A stretch of DNA of 64,000 nucleotides from Stieleria sedimenti (GTDB lineage: Bacteria > Planctomycetota > Planctomycetia > Pirellulales > Pirellulaceae), in contig NZ_JANZKV010000034.1 of the NCBI RefSeq assembly GCF_025060895.1, forward strand, positions 28,128 through 92,127. The letters are read 5' to 3'. Every line of letters begins with the position of its first letter. Positions within the stretch are counted from its first letter, which is position 1. This document shows positions 44,402 through 53,591 of the stretch, piece after piece. A program made the position numbers and the translations under genes. Under the pieces are notes generated by a model, which worked only from the letters and a program-made list of their open reading frames with translations, was not told where the DNA came from and ran no database searches.

Positions 44402-45239
44402 GCCGGTGAAAGCTTCTTCGTCGCCGACGTTTCGGCGCCGTAGCGACACGCCGTTCTTTTTGGTGATGGGGGGGATCTCGGCCTGCTTCATCATCTTGAT
44501 TGTGCTACTGTTGGCCGCCGATGTCGTGTTCACCTCGCCGAGCGACTTCATCGATGCACTTCGAAAGCCGGAGATTCAGGCCGCGTTTCGATTGACGATC
44601 TTGAGTTGTTCGGCGGCGGCGGTGTTGTCGTTGTGGGTCGCCACGCCGCTGGGGTACCTGTTGTCACGCTATCGATTTCCCGGCCGCTGGTTGGTCGACA
44701 CCCTGGTCGATATTCCGATCGTGTTGCCACCGTTGGTGCTTGGATTGAGTCTGCTGATTTTATTTCACCTGCCGATTTTTGGTTGGGAGTTGGAAGCCTG
44801 GTTGCGTGACAGCGTCGGTTTCCCGGTCACGTATCAGTGGCCCGCCGTCGTGCTCGCACAGTTCTCGGTCGCTTGTGCGTTTGCGGTGCGAACGATGCGG
44901 GTGACGTTTGACCAAATCGATCCGCGTGCCGAAGACGTGGCGCGGACGCTCGGTTGCACGCGAGGTCAGGCGTTCATGCAGATCGCCCTGCCGCAAGCTT
45001 GGCGTGGGATGATCGCCGCGACGACGATCGCCTGGGCGCGGGCGCTCGGCGAGTTCGGACCGATCCTGGTGTTTGCCGGGGCGACGCGGATGCGGACGGA
45101 GGTGCTTTCGACGACGGTCTTTTTGGAATTGAGTATCGGTCAGCTGAACGCCGCCGTCGCCGTCTCGCTGTTGATGGTCGCGATGGCGGTCGTCGTGTTG
45201 TTGATCCTCCGCGTGCTGGGAACGGGGTTGAACGCGTGA
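44394..45239 (+). CDS. modB: ModB-like ABC permease
   Basis: The permease has five to six membrane segments. The EAA-loop region ARTLGCTRGQAFMQIALPQAWRG (about 183-205) contacts the ATPase, and GALGEFGPILVFAGATRMRTE-type ending is typical of molybdate/tungstate permeases (ALGEFGP). The ATG at 44394 overlaps the binding-protein gene by 8 bases; 44385 is an alternative. The stop overlaps the ATPase start (GTGA at 45236-45239), so the three genes form one operon. Confidence 0.88.
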   Translation: MSEPVKASSSPTFRRRSDTPFFLVMGGISACFIILIVLLLAADVVFTSPSDFIDALRKPEIQAAFRLTILSCSAAAVLSLWVATPLGYLLSRYRFPGRWLVDTLVDIPIVLPPLVLGLSLLILFHLPIFGWELEAWLRDSVGFPVTYQWPAVVLAQFSVACAFAVRTMRVTFDQIDPRAEDVARTLGCTRGQAFMQIALPQAWRGMIAATTIAWARALGEFGPILVFAGATRMRTEVLSTTVFLELSIGQLNAAVAVSLLMVAMAVVVLLILRVLGTGLNA

Positions 45240-45874
45240 TCGAGCTGGACCATGTTTCTATTCATGCCGGCGAGTTCTCGCTCTCGGGCATCTGCATGCA
45301 AGTGCCACGCGGTCACTACGCGGTGCTGATGGGGCGGACCGGCCGCGGCAAGACCACGATCCTGGAATCGATTTGCGGGTTGCGCAAGGTCACGTCGGGG
45401 CGGATTCTGATCGACGGCGTCGACGTGACGAGTTGGTTGCCGGGTGATCGTCAAATCGGATATGTCCCCCAAGATTTGGCCCTGTTCCCCACGCTGACGG
45501 TCGCACAACATTTGGCGTTCGCGCTGCGGTTGCGGAAACGTCCGCAGAGCGAGATCGACGAGAGAATTTCTCAGCTCGCCGATGTGCTCGGGATTACACC
45601 GTTGTTGGGACGTAAGGTCGACGCGCTCAGTGGTGGTGAATCACAACGCGTCGCACTCGGCCGGGCGCTGTCGTTTCGCCCCGCCGTCTTGTTGCTCGAC
45701 GAACCCCTCAGTGCGCTCGACGAATCGACCCGGACGGAAATGCACGAATTACTCAAACGGGTCAAGGAGACGACCGGAGTCACGACACTGCACGTCACAC
45801 ACAGCAACGAAGAAGCCGAAGTCTTGGCGGATCAGCGTTTTGAACTCAACGACGGGGTGTTGAGAGTGGCGTAA
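45236..45874 (+). CDS. modC: ModC-like ABC transporter ATPase
   Basis: The GTG at 45236 overlaps the permease stop. The protein (212 residues) has Walker A GRTGRGKTT (about 34-42), Q-loop PQDLALF, signature LSGGESQRVALGRAL, Walker B VLLLDEPLSALDE and the switch His in LHVTHSNEEA. It lacks the C-terminal MOP/TOBE regulatory domain of ModC in E. coli. It energises uptake by the fused binding protein and permease. The TAA stop sits inside the palindrome that follows. Confidence 0.9.
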   Translation: MIELDHVSIHAGEFSLSGICMQVPRGHYAVLMGRTGRGKTTILESICGLRKVTSGRILIDGVDVTSWLPGDRQIGYVPQDLALFPTLTVAQHLAFALRLRKRPQSEIDERISQLADVLGITPLLGRKVDALSGGESQRVALGRALSFRPAVLLLDEPLSALDESTRTEMHELLKRVKETTGVTTLHVTHSNEEAEVLADQRFELNDGVLRVA

Positions 45875-45936
45875 GCTTCCAGCTTGCGATCGGGACAGCG
45901 CAAGCGTCCCGCTTACAAACGCAAGCTGGAAGCTTA
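45872..45936. terminator. nested palindrome between modC and the E1-like gene
   Basis: TAAGCTTCCAGCTTGCG (45872-45888) pairs perfectly over 17 bases with 45920-45936. Inside it CGGGAC (45891-45896) pairs with GTCCCG (45906-45911). The modC stop TAA is the first three bases of the left arm. It lies between convergent genes and resembles a planctomycete intergenic repeat ('gctggaagctta'). Bidirectional termination is likely but there is no U-run. Confidence 0.65.
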
Positions 45937-45941
45937 CACCA

Positions 45942-47087
45942 CTAATACGTCGGCACGGTGGCGTCAATCTGTTTGGACCAGCGATTGATTCCGCCGTTTA
46001 AGTTTCTGACGTCGGTGAATCCGGCGTCACGTAGCAGTTGGACGGCTTTTGCACTTCGCAAGCCCATCTTGCAGTGGACGACGATCGGCAACGAACGGTC
46101 CAATTCGCCGGTTCGTGTCGGTAATTCATCGAGCGGAATCAGAGTCCCGCCGAGATTGCAGATGTCATACTCCTGTTGCTGCCGGACGTCCAAGATTGTC
46201 ATCGGCTCGTCGGCGTCCATCCGGCGTTTCAATTCGGTCGGCTCGATGTCCCAGGGGCTCTGCGCGGTGTCCTGTTTGGGCGTTCCGCAGAACTGGTCGT
46301 AGTCGATCGGTGCGGTGATCGTCGGCTGGTCGCCACAGACCGGGCACTTCGGATCTCGGCTGACTCTTAATTCGCGAAACTTCATTTCCAGGGCATCGAG
46401 CAACAGCAGTCTGCCGGACAGGGACTGACCGATCCCCAGGATCAACTTGATCGCCTCGGTCGCTTGGATCGTTCCGACGATGCCTGGCAAGATCCCCAGC
46501 ACCCCGCCTTCGGCGCAATTGGGGATCATCCCGGGCTCGGGCGGTTTGGGGTACAGGCATCGATAACAGGGGCCGCCAGGAAGTCCGAACACGGACGCCT
46601 GGCCTTCGAATCGAAAGATACTGCCGTAGCAATTCGGTTTGCCGAGCAGCACGCAGACGTCGTTGACCAGATAGCGTGTGGCGAAGTTATCGGTGCCATC
46701 GATGATGATGTCATACTCGGCGCCGATCCGCATCGCATTGGCGCTGGTGAACGCTTCGTCGTGCTGGTCGACTTGAACCAAGGGATTGACGCGTCGGATG
46801 GAATCAGCTGCCGACTCGACTTTGGGCCGGCCGACGTCGTCGGAGCCATGGATGATTTGGCGCTGCAGATTCGAATACTCGACGCGGTCAAAGTCGACGA
46901 TCCCGAGCCGGCCGACGCCGGCGGCGGCCAGATACAAGCTGACCGGTGACCCCAGTCCGCCGGTTCCGACGATCAAGACCGAGGCCGCCTTCAGTTTGAC
47001 TTGACCATCGGTGCCGACTTCCGGCAACGTCAGATGCCGCGCGTAGCGAGCCGTCTCTTCTCGGGCCAGGAGTGATTCTTCTGCCAT
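45942..47087 (-). CDS. moeB: E1-like adenylyltransferase with C-terminal rhodanese domain
   Basis: The enzyme should adenylate the C-terminal glycine of a ubiquitin-like sulfur carrier. The N-terminal domain has VLIVGTGGLGSPVSLYLAAAGVG (about 35-57), DRVEYSNLQRQI and a zinc pair of motifs (CYRCLYP; CPVCGDQP). A rhodanese domain covers the last 110 residues (PMTILDVRQQQEYDI, IVVHCKMGLRSAKAV with its active Cys). This layout matches MoeB/MOCS3-type proteins that activate and sulfurate MoaD or ThiS. It follows the carrier gene by 4 bases on the same strand and faces the molybdate-type transporter, which favours molybdopterin synthesis. Confidence 0.9.
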   Translation of the reverse strand: MAEESLLAREETARYARHLTLPEVGTDGQVKLKAASVLIVGTGGLGSPVSLYLAAAGVGRLGIVDFDRVEYSNLQRQIIHGSDDVGRPKVESAADSIRRVNPLVQVDQHDEAFTSANAMRIGAEYDIIIDGTDNFATRYLVNDVCVLLGKPNCYGSIFRFEGQASVFGLPGGPCYRCLYPKPPEPGMIPNCAEGGVLGILPGIVGTIQATEAIKLILGIGQSLSGRLLLLDALEMKFRELRVSRDPKCPVCGDQPTITAPIDYDQFCGTPKQDTAQSPWDIEPTELKRRMDADEPMTILDVRQQQEYDICNLGGTLIPLDELPTRTGELDRSLPIVVHCKMGLRSAKAVQLLRDAGFTDVRNLNGGINRWSKQIDATVPTY

Positions 47088-47091
47088 GCGA

Positions 47092-47361
47092 TCAACCTCC
47101 GGCGATCGCCGGTACCAACAGAATCTCGTCCGATTCGGTCAGCGGCGTCGCTTCGTTTTCCAAGTCACGGATATTGCGATCGTTGACGAAGACGTTGATG
47201 AACGAAACCAGCTGGTCGCGGTCATCGAACAGACTGCTGCGCAGCTCCGGGTGCGCGGTGACGACTTGCTTCAAGGCGTCGTCGACCGTGGTGGCGGTGA
47301 CGGAGAGATGATTCTGCCCGTCGGTGTGTTTTCGCAGCGCGGTGGGTATGATGACTTTCAT
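47092..47361 (-). CDS. MoaD/ThiS-family sulfur carrier
   Basis: This 89-residue ubiquitin-like protein begins MKVIIPTALRKHTDG and ends AIAGG, the C-terminal diglycine needed for thiocarboxylation. The core VDDALKQVVTAHPELRSSLFD, VFVNDRNIRDLEN and DEILLVPAIAGG is typical of MoaD-like carriers. It overlaps the stop of the second E1-like gene (ATGA) and is 4 bases before the first E1-like gene in transcription order. It could serve molybdopterin, or cysteine and thiamine pathways; context prefers molybdopterin. Confidence 0.9.
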   Translation of the reverse strand: MKVIIPTALRKHTDGQNHLSVTATTVDDALKQVVTAHPELRSSLFDDRDQLVSFINVFVNDRNIRDLENEATPLTESDEILLVPAIAGG

Positions 47362-48149
47362 GCGACATCCGTGAAGGGATCGGGTGGCAGGTGGCCACAG
47401 GTGGGGCAATCGGGACGTCGAGTCACGTTGAGCCGGTGGAAGCTCATGTCCCGTAAATCCATTTTAAGCAAACGGCCCGCGAGCGGGTCACCGATTCCGG
47501 CGATTGTCTTGATCGTTTCCATCGCTGCCATGCAGGCGACGGTGCCGGAGACGGCGCCGAAGACGGGGAATTGGCGGGTCCACGTCGGCGGCTGCTCGGG
47601 GAACAGACAGCGTAGACAGGGCGTCCGCCCCGGGATCATAGTGGTCAGATGTGCTTCCAATTCGTACATCGCACATTCGACCATCGGTTTGTTCTGCAAC
47701 ACCGCTTGTTCATTCATCGCGAATCGCTCGGGGAACAGCGGCGCGCAGTCGACGACGATGTCACATTGGGCGACCAAATCGGCGGCGTTGGATGGGTTGA
47801 CGTTTTCTCCGACGGCCACGATTTCCAGCCGCGGATTTAGCTCCAACAATCGGCGAGCAATGGACTCGATCCGCGGTTTGCCGATCCAGTCGTGCGTCAT
47901 CAACAGCTGGCGATTCAAGTCGCTCGGCTTCACGTTGCCGGCGTGCGCGAGCACCAATTTCCCGACTCCCGCGGCGGCAAGCTCGTACGCCACCACACTG
48001 CCGACGCCGCCGACCCGCGAAATCATCACCGACGCGGCCTTCAGTTTTTCCTGTCCCGGTTCGCCGAAGTCGGGAACCCACATCTGCCACTGGTACGTGG
48101 CGCGTTCTTCGTCGGAGAGTGGTTTGGGGGTCGGCATCAGGCTCAGCAC
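47358..48149 (-). CDS. second E1-like (ThiF/MoeB family) protein
   Basis: The protein has 263 residues with the nucleotide fold SVMISRVGGVGSVVAYELAAAG (about 38-59), SDLNRQLL (adenylation Arg), GKPRIESI and two CxxC pairs (CLRCLFPEQ; CPTCGHLPP) likely to bind zinc. There is no rhodanese domain. It is first in a three-gene unit, overlapping the carrier gene by ATGA. Having two E1-like enzymes and one carrier is unusual; one may act on the carrier while the other partners a different protein. An ATG at 48137 would shorten it by four residues. Confidence 0.88.
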   Translation of the reverse strand: MLSLMPTPKPLSDEERATYQWQMWVPDFGEPGQEKLKAASVMISRVGGVGSVVAYELAAAGVGKLVLAHAGNVKPSDLNRQLLMTHDWIGKPRIESIARRLLELNPRLEIVAVGENVNPSNAADLVAQCDIVVDCAPLFPERFAMNEQAVLQNKPMVECAMYELEAHLTTMIPGRTPCLRCLFPEQPPTWTRQFPVFGAVSGTVACMAAMETIKTIAGIGDPLAGRLLKMDLRDMSFHRLNVTRRPDCPTCGHLPPDPFTDVA

Positions 48150-48231
48150 GCAGGGACAAGTCGGAATCGATTGATCGGGCCGGCCTAGTTTATCGCGTCA
48201 CCGCGTTGATTCCTACCGATCGAAGCCAAGA

Positions 48232-48272
48232 CGTCACGCTGTGCGTGACGCGAGGCATGCACAGCATGCCCT
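48232..48272. repeat. double palindrome with GGCATGC repeat, copy 2
   Basis: CGTCACGC (48232-48239) pairs with GCGTGACG (48243-48250), and GGCATGCACAGCATGCC with CT at 48254-48272 is the reverse complement, with one change, of the element at 27141-27159. The ATP-grasp gene's stop overlaps its last bases. It separates two minus-strand genes. Confidence 0.6.
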
Positions 48273-49521
48273 AAACGCTCAATCCGATTCGTCGCGTGAG
48301 TTTTCCTAGTACCGATCGCGCGAAATTAACGAGTGTGGCGAGCTGGGGACGCCAGTCATCGGGGGCATAGAAATCGAGATAGTCCTTGCCAGAAAGTAGG
48401 TTTTCCAGCTCAAATTCGTCTGCCTTCTGATGCCGGAAGGCACGCAGATCGTTGAGCAGATTTCGGCAACGGATGCCAATCGTGTGGTTGGTTTGAACGT
48501 TTGTTTGGCCTTTGACCAACAGTTCGTACAAGGCAAAGGGGAAATTCGCTTTGGCCGCGATCGCCAGCGGCAACGAGCCCCAGAACCGCGCGTTGATTTC
48601 CAGGAACACCCAGGCACCGGTTGCTCGGTTGTAGCGGAATTCGAACATCCCGACCCCGGTGTAGTTTAAACGCCGGACCAGTTTTCGCGTCGCTTCGGAT
48701 AATTCGGGGATCTCGGCGATCGTCTCTCGGTACGTGCTGCCTCCGTCGATCGTTTCGCGTAGTCGTTGATGTTGAATTTGCATCAGAATCTGCCCCTGGT
48801 GGGCCAGGATTTCGACGCCGATCCCGACCCCCGAAAAACTTTCCTGGATGAGCACGCCGTCGTCGGGGAACTCGTGAATCAAATACTCAGCCAACGCGTC
48901 GGGCGAATCGACCCGCCGCGCGGCACGTTTGTTTGTCACGTCTGAGGCGGTAATGGAGGAGCGTGGTTTGACGTAGACCGGGAATCTCAGCGAGCGACGG
49001 TCGATCAGGCTAAATTCCCGATTTGAGAAACCGGCTTGAAGGTCAGCGTCGGTGATTTCACATTCACGCGGCACGTTGATTCCCAATTCCGATGCGAGGC
49101 GGCTTGTTTTGGCTTTGTCAAACGCGACTCGGAAGGCGTCGTCGTTGATCAAATACCAATGGGTATCGGGATCCAGTTTCTCGCGTTCGAGTTGGAGCGG
49201 CACGACTGCATAATCGTTGCAAGGGATGACCAGATCGTAGTCATAGTGCTTGACCAATCGATGCAATGCATCGAGCCATTGATCGTCGTGGGGCGTGTAG
49301 GACGCGACGGAGTGAAATGCGTGAACGTACTGGGACTTCAGTGCCGGCGAATCCGGATCGCACCAGGCGGCGTCCACCGAGATGCCGTTGCGTCCAAGGC
49401 CCCGCGCGACGGCCAGCAGGACGCGGTCGTCATTGCCCAGCAGTAACACGCGGCGTGTCTGATGTCGGGTTGGTTCGTGATTGCCAAACTCTGGTTGGTC
49501 GATTAATTCTGCCAAACTCAT
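48271..49521 (-). CDS. ATP-grasp ligase-like protein
   Basis: The protein (416 residues) has the carbamoyl-phosphate-synthetase-like ATP-grasp pattern: VLLLGNDDRVLLAVARGLGR (preceding fold, about 24-43), RFPVYVKPRSSI (ATP lysine), GVLIQESFSGVGIGVEILAHQG, and the metal residues of FLEINARFWGSLPLA. Relatives join small acids or modify glycans in polysaccharide clusters. Start at 49521 is set by the ATGA overlap with the flippase stop; upstream frame is not protein-like. With the flippase, GNAT and deacetylase genes it forms an exopolysaccharide module. Substrate unknown. Confidence 0.85.
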   Translation of the reverse strand: MSLAELIDQPEFGNHEPTRHQTRRVLLLGNDDRVLLAVARGLGRNGISVDAAWCDPDSPALKSQYVHAFHSVASYTPHDDQWLDALHRLVKHYDYDLVIPCNDYAVVPLQLEREKLDPDTHWYLINDDAFRVAFDKAKTSRLASELGINVPRECEITDADLQAGFSNREFSLIDRRSLRFPVYVKPRSSITASDVTNKRAARRVDSPDALAEYLIHEFPDDGVLIQESFSGVGIGVEILAHQGQILMQIQHQRLRETIDGGSTYRETIAEIPELSEATRKLVRRLNYTGVGMFEFRYNRATGAWVFLEINARFWGSLPLAIAAKANFPFALYELLVKGQTNVQTNHTIGIRCRNLLNDLRAFRHQKADEFELENLLSGKDYLDFYAPDDWRPQLATLVNFARSVLGKLTRRIGLSV

Positions 49522-51044
49522 GGAGTGTTCCCAGCAAGCGTGGAGCGAAGTTTCGCGATCGCGTTGCGACGAATCGGATCGCTGAAGAGAAGTGGGGTGA
49601 ACCAAACGCTCAGCAGCAAGGGGATCAGGCACAGCAGGGCGATCCATTTGCCGAAGCAGAGCGCAAACAATGCGATGGAAACCACAAACACGCCGAAATC
49701 GATTCGGAGCTTGTGGTACTTGCTGATCAGCAACACACCGGCCAAAACGAGCGCGTGCGAAATCAACGTCGAGGCGACGACACCGTCGATACCGAAGTCG
49801 CCGATCAGTGCCAGACCGACCAGGAAATTGCAGACCAGCCCGAGCAGCAAAAAGCAACTGCTGATCCAAGTCTTTTCCAGGCACCAGAAGTACTTTTGGG
49901 CAACCATCGTCATCGCGGCCAGTGAACAGTAGCAAAGCGTCATCGGCAACAGCGACTCGCCCATCGCAAATTTGTCTTTCCAGATTTGCCCGAACAACAG
50001 CGGGGCCAACAGCAGGATGGCAACCGATGCGGTGACGCAGAACAAACCGATCGCTTTGAGCATCAAGTTCATTCGATCAGCGACTGCTCGGCGATCACCC
50101 GATTCCCAGTCCCTGCTCAAATACGGCATGCCGGTCGATCCCGCCATCGCGCCGATCGTCATCAGCAGCAAGGGGAAGATACAAGCGGTGTGGTACTGGC
50201 CGACCAGAAATTGAATGTCGACCTGTTGATCGGGATAAAAGTTGACCAACAGCAATCGGTCACAGACCGAAAACAGATTGATCAACGCATTGCTGATCCA
50301 GACCCAGACGGCAAAGGGAAGGATTTTTCGCCAAATCGGGTCGGTCTGGTCGGATGGTTCGTGATCCTCTGGGTGCTCCCGTTCGGATCGTCCCTCGACC
50401 AGGGTGTAGCTGGCAGCAAGCGTGGTGCCGACGAAACAGGAGATCAGGTAGGCAACGATGACCGAGAACGCGCTGACCGACGTCAGTTGAAACAGGACAA
50501 CGCACAACAGGGCAAAGAACAGGGTTTGTGCGAACTGGATGCGAAAGACGAATCGATTGAGACGTTTGCCCGAAAACCAGCTGGTGGCGAAATTAAAGAA
50601 CACGACGACGGGTAGCCCGATCGCCAACAGCGAGACCATCGACGCATCGTCGGCGCTGCCGAAAAAGTATCGTGCGACGGTTTCTCGGAACCACCAGATC
50701 GAGACGGACGCCAGCAGCGTCAGCGCGAGACAGGCCAAGAGGGTTTGGCGGAGGAAACGCGATTGCTGGCCCTTTTTTTCGAATCGGGCGACGTAACGTC
50801 CGAAAGAGCCCGGGATACCGAACACCGCCAGCGGTGCGACCAGCATCAAAAAGCTGAACGCCAAATCCCAACGGCCGACTTCCGCTGCCGACAGCGTGCC
50901 GCAAACATAAAAGCTGCGGACAAACCCGATGCCGCGCTGCACGATCATCAGGAGGCTGATCAGGACAACACTTTGGGAGAACGAATCGGCGACGATCTTT
51001 TTGGCCGACTTTGGACGCGGTTGGGAAAGGGTGGCTTGGCTCAT
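49518..51044 (-). CDS. polysaccharide flippase (MOP superfamily)
   Basis: The 508-residue protein has about fourteen hydrophobic segments and starts MSQATLSQPRPKSAKKIVAD, then SFSQSVVLISLLMIVQRGIGFVRSF, the usual Wzx-like opening. It should move lipid-linked sugar units across the inner membrane. Its stop overlaps the ATP-grasp start, so they are co-translated. A cytoplasmic loop with EDHEPSDQTDP is more acidic than usual. The upstream region to the GNAT gene (51045-51466) is divergent. Confidence 0.88.
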   Translation of the reverse strand: MSQATLSQPRPKSAKKIVADSFSQSVVLISLLMIVQRGIGFVRSFYVCGTLSAAEVGRWDLAFSFLMLVAPLAVFGIPGSFGRYVARFEKKGQQSRFLRQTLLACLALTLLASVSIWWFRETVARYFFGSADDASMVSLLAIGLPVVVFFNFATSWFSGKRLNRFVFRIQFAQTLFFALLCVVLFQLTSVSAFSVIVAYLISCFVGTTLAASYTLVEGRSEREHPEDHEPSDQTDPIWRKILPFAVWVWISNALINLFSVCDRLLLVNFYPDQQVDIQFLVGQYHTACIFPLLLMTIGAMAGSTGMPYLSRDWESGDRRAVADRMNLMLKAIGLFCVTASVAILLLAPLLFGQIWKDKFAMGESLLPMTLCYCSLAAMTMVAQKYFWCLEKTWISSCFLLLGLVCNFLVGLALIGDFGIDGVVASTLISHALVLAGVLLISKYHKLRIDFGVFVVSIALFALCFGKWIALLCLIPLLLSVWFTPLLFSDPIRRNAIAKLRSTLAGNTP

Positions 51045-51466
51045 GGTCGGGAAAACCGTAAACGTCGAATGTCGTTGCGATCGTGGGTTGGTGACAGCCG
51101 TCCTTGTGTCCCGAACCGCGATTCCCGCGTCGAACGACCACTGATGGCCAACCCTACGTTGCGAAGAATGCGGCTTGCGGTGATCCGGTCCGCGAGCGGT
51201 TATTGACGGAAAGACGCGTTCGGTTTCGTTCGATGGAGCGGATTGCGCTGATTGATCGATTCGCGTGTCCATCGGCCGATTGAGTTCACACGCGGGTTGA
51301 CCCCAATGGCCGCCGACACAAGCGGTGCGACCGGCGGATGTGATTCGACTTCCCTCGGCAAGTTGCCGCCACACGTTTGCCTTGCCGATGCTTCAACCCA
51401 CAGTTCTATGCGTGGACCGATCCACGCACGCTTTCGGAAGCACCCGAACCCTGGCCGGAACGAAGC
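51045..51466. other. divergent intergenic region
   Basis: This 422-base interval lies between the divergent flippase and GNAT genes and must hold both promoters. No clear -35/-10 pair, repeat or gene is seen. The GNAT reading frame is open through its last 90 bases from a TTG at 51377, so a longer start cannot be excluded. Confidence 0.5.
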
Positions 51467-52603
51467 ATGATCCCATCGGTTGAATTGATCACAAACGTCG
51501 AACAGCTCTCCCCGGGCGACCTGGGTCGCTGGAACGAACTCGCCCGCAACCCGCTGCAACGTTGGGAGTGGTTGGGGAGCTGGTGTCGGGCGTACCAAGG
51601 TGACTACCGCTTGTGCGTGTTGAGGGTCACACGTCAACGCGAAATCATCGCCTTTGCGCCGTGGTGTCTGGAGAGTCGCGTTGGAACGGGCAAGACGATC
51701 CAGTTTCTGGGGTCTGGAAAGGTGTGTACCGACCACTTGTCGTTGTTGGTCGCCGATGGTGACATCGACGACGCCTGTTCCGCGGTCGCTCGCTGGTTGG
51801 CCCACTCGGCAGATCCGACCGGAAACACCGACGAACAACGTCTGCTCTGGGACTCGATCGAGTTGATCGGTGTCGATCGATCGGATCGGACGATGAACAC
51901 GTTGGTCGAGTCGATGCAACGGGAAAAACTGAATGTCGAAGTTGCCGACGGGTTGGGGGGCTACGCGATCGATCTGCCCGCAACCTGGGACGAATACGTC
52001 CGCATGCGGTCCAAGAGCGGCCGTCGCGAGGTTCGTCAGTCGCTGAAAAATATTGATACGGGAACGATCTGCGTGGATCGGGTGCAGAACCAGCAACAGC
52101 TCGATGCGGTTTGGGACCAGTTCGTCACGCTTCATCAACGACGTCGCCACGCGTCCGGCACGACGGGGTGTTTCGACCATCCGCCCTTTGACGTGTTCCT
52201 GCGTGATGCGGCATCCGAACTGCTCGATGCCGGGTTGTTGGAATTGATCATCGCATCGAGTGAGGGCGTCCCGGTGGCGGCTCATTTCGCGATCGCCGAC
52301 AACGACTGTTGGTACTTCTACCAATCAGGCATGGATCCGGACGCCGAAGCGTTGCGTCCGGGGTTGAGCATGTTTTGCCACGCGATCCGTGAATCCATTC
52401 AGACGGGGCGAAAGACGTTTGACATGATGCGTGGAGACGAACCGTACAAATTGCGTTGGCGGGCTGAGCTGATGCCGGCCCAGGAGATTCGTGTTTGCAG
52501 CCCCAGGCGATCGGCCCAATTGCGTCATCAAGTCGTCAAGGTCGGCGCGACCTTCAAAAATCTGGTCAAGTCGGGACTCGGGATCGGTCAACCGCAGTCC
52601 TAG
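51467..52603 (+). CDS. GNAT-fold protein of the CelD/FemAB type
   Basis: The protein resembles the BcsL/CelD-like acetyltransferases found in cellulose and exopolysaccharide clusters. It starts with WNELARNPLQRWEWLGSWCRAY, has GKTIQFLGSGKVCTDHLSLLV near 80-100, and the late segment AAHFAIADNDCWYFYQSGMDP with KTFDMMRGDEPYKLRWRAEL, the usual FemAB-like end. It probably acylates a sugar. The ATG at 51467 follows a GGAACGAAGC stretch. The deacetylase gene starts 61 bases after its stop, in the same direction. Confidence 0.82.
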   Translation: MIPSVELITNVEQLSPGDLGRWNELARNPLQRWEWLGSWCRAYQGDYRLCVLRVTRQREIIAFAPWCLESRVGTGKTIQFLGSGKVCTDHLSLLVADGDIDDACSAVARWLAHSADPTGNTDEQRLLWDSIELIGVDRSDRTMNTLVESMQREKLNVEVADGLGGYAIDLPATWDEYVRMRSKSGRREVRQSLKNIDTGTICVDRVQNQQQLDAVWDQFVTLHQRRRHASGTTGCFDHPPFDVFLRDAASELLDAGLLELIIASSEGVPVAAHFAIADNDCWYFYQSGMDPDAEALRPGLSMFCHAIRESIQTGRKTFDMMRGDEPYKLRWRAELMPAQEIRVCSPRRSAQLRHQVVKVGATFKNLVKSGLGIGQPQS

Positions 52604-52664
52604 CGTCCTCAGCCCGAGGTTTCTTGATCCGCCCCTGAAACGCACCGTGAGACGAAGTGCCAGG

Positions 52665-53591
52665 ATGTCCGTGACGATGAAAATTCGTGAACTCGCACTG
52701 CACGCCTATTATTACAGCAGCTTGCCGATGCGGATGCGCTATCGCAACCGACTCGAAGCGGAAGGGCAAGCGCCGTTGTGCGTGTTATTTTATCATCGCG
52801 TCGCCGACACGCATCCCAACGGTTGGTCGATCGGCAATCGTGAATTCGAACGTCAGATGCTTTGGTTGAAGCAGCATGTCGACGTGGTCTCGCTGGAGGA
52901 AATCCAAACGCGGATGCGATCCGGTCGCAATGATCGGGTGGCCGTCGCGGTGACCTTTGACGACGGCTACGCGGAAAACGGCCAGCAGGCGATTCCGTTT
53001 TTGATCGAGCACGAGATCCCGATGACGTATTTCGTCGCATTGGATTTTGTACTTCACGATCGCCCGTTCCCGCACGATGTTGCCGAAGGTCAGCCGTTGC
53101 CGGTCAATACGCCCGAGCAGCTCCGCCAGATGGCGGCGTCGGGGATCGAAATCGGGGCGCACACCCGCACTCATTGCGACGTCGGGGCGATCCAGGATCC
53201 CGGGACGATGGTCGATGAAATCGTGACCGCCACGGAGGAGCTCGGCAAACTGGTGGAGCAGCCGATTCGCTACTTCGCGTTTCCCTATGGTCAGAAAACC
53301 AATTTGAGCGCGGCGGCCGTCCAGCTGGCCAAAGACCAGGGCTTGTCGGGCGTCTGTTCGGCCTATGGCGCGTACAATTTCCCGGGCAGCGATCCGTTTC
53401 ACATCCAACGGTTTCATGCCGATCCCGAGTTCATTCGATTGAAGAACTGGGTCACGATCGATCGTCGCAAAGTCGGTTTCGGACGCGGCTACAAATTTGC
53501 CGATACGGGCGTCAAGGTTGCCGATGTTGTGGGACGGTCCGCCCACGACGCCGCTCCGGTCGCCGTTGCCAGCTTGGGTTCAGAAGCTTGA
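52665..53591 (+). CDS. polysaccharide deacetylase (NodB domain)
   Basis: This carbohydrate esterase should remove N-acetyl groups from a polysaccharide. Motif 1 TFDDGYAENG (catalytic and metal Asp, about 97-106) and motif 2 HTRTH (metal His pair) are present, and FAFPYGQKTNLS gives the motif 3 region. A long N-terminal helix (KIRELALHAYYYSS) precedes the domain and no signal peptide is clear, so it may be cytoplasmic or membrane-associated. It closes the polysaccharide module. The start at 52665 follows an AGG and excludes a frame that overlaps the GNAT gene. Confidence 0.88.
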   Translation: MSVTMKIRELALHAYYYSSLPMRMRYRNRLEAEGQAPLCVLFYHRVADTHPNGWSIGNREFERQMLWLKQHVDVVSLEEIQTRMRSGRNDRVAVAVTFDDGYAENGQQAIPFLIEHEIPMTYFVALDFVLHDRPFPHDVAEGQPLPVNTPEQLRQMAASGIEIGAHTRTHCDVGAIQDPGTMVDEIVTATEELGKLVEQPIRYFAFPYGQKTNLSAAAVQLAKDQGLSGVCSAYGAYNFPGSDPFHIQRFHADPEFIRLKNWVTIDRRKVGFGRGYKFADTGVKVADVVGRSAHDAAPVAVASLGSEA

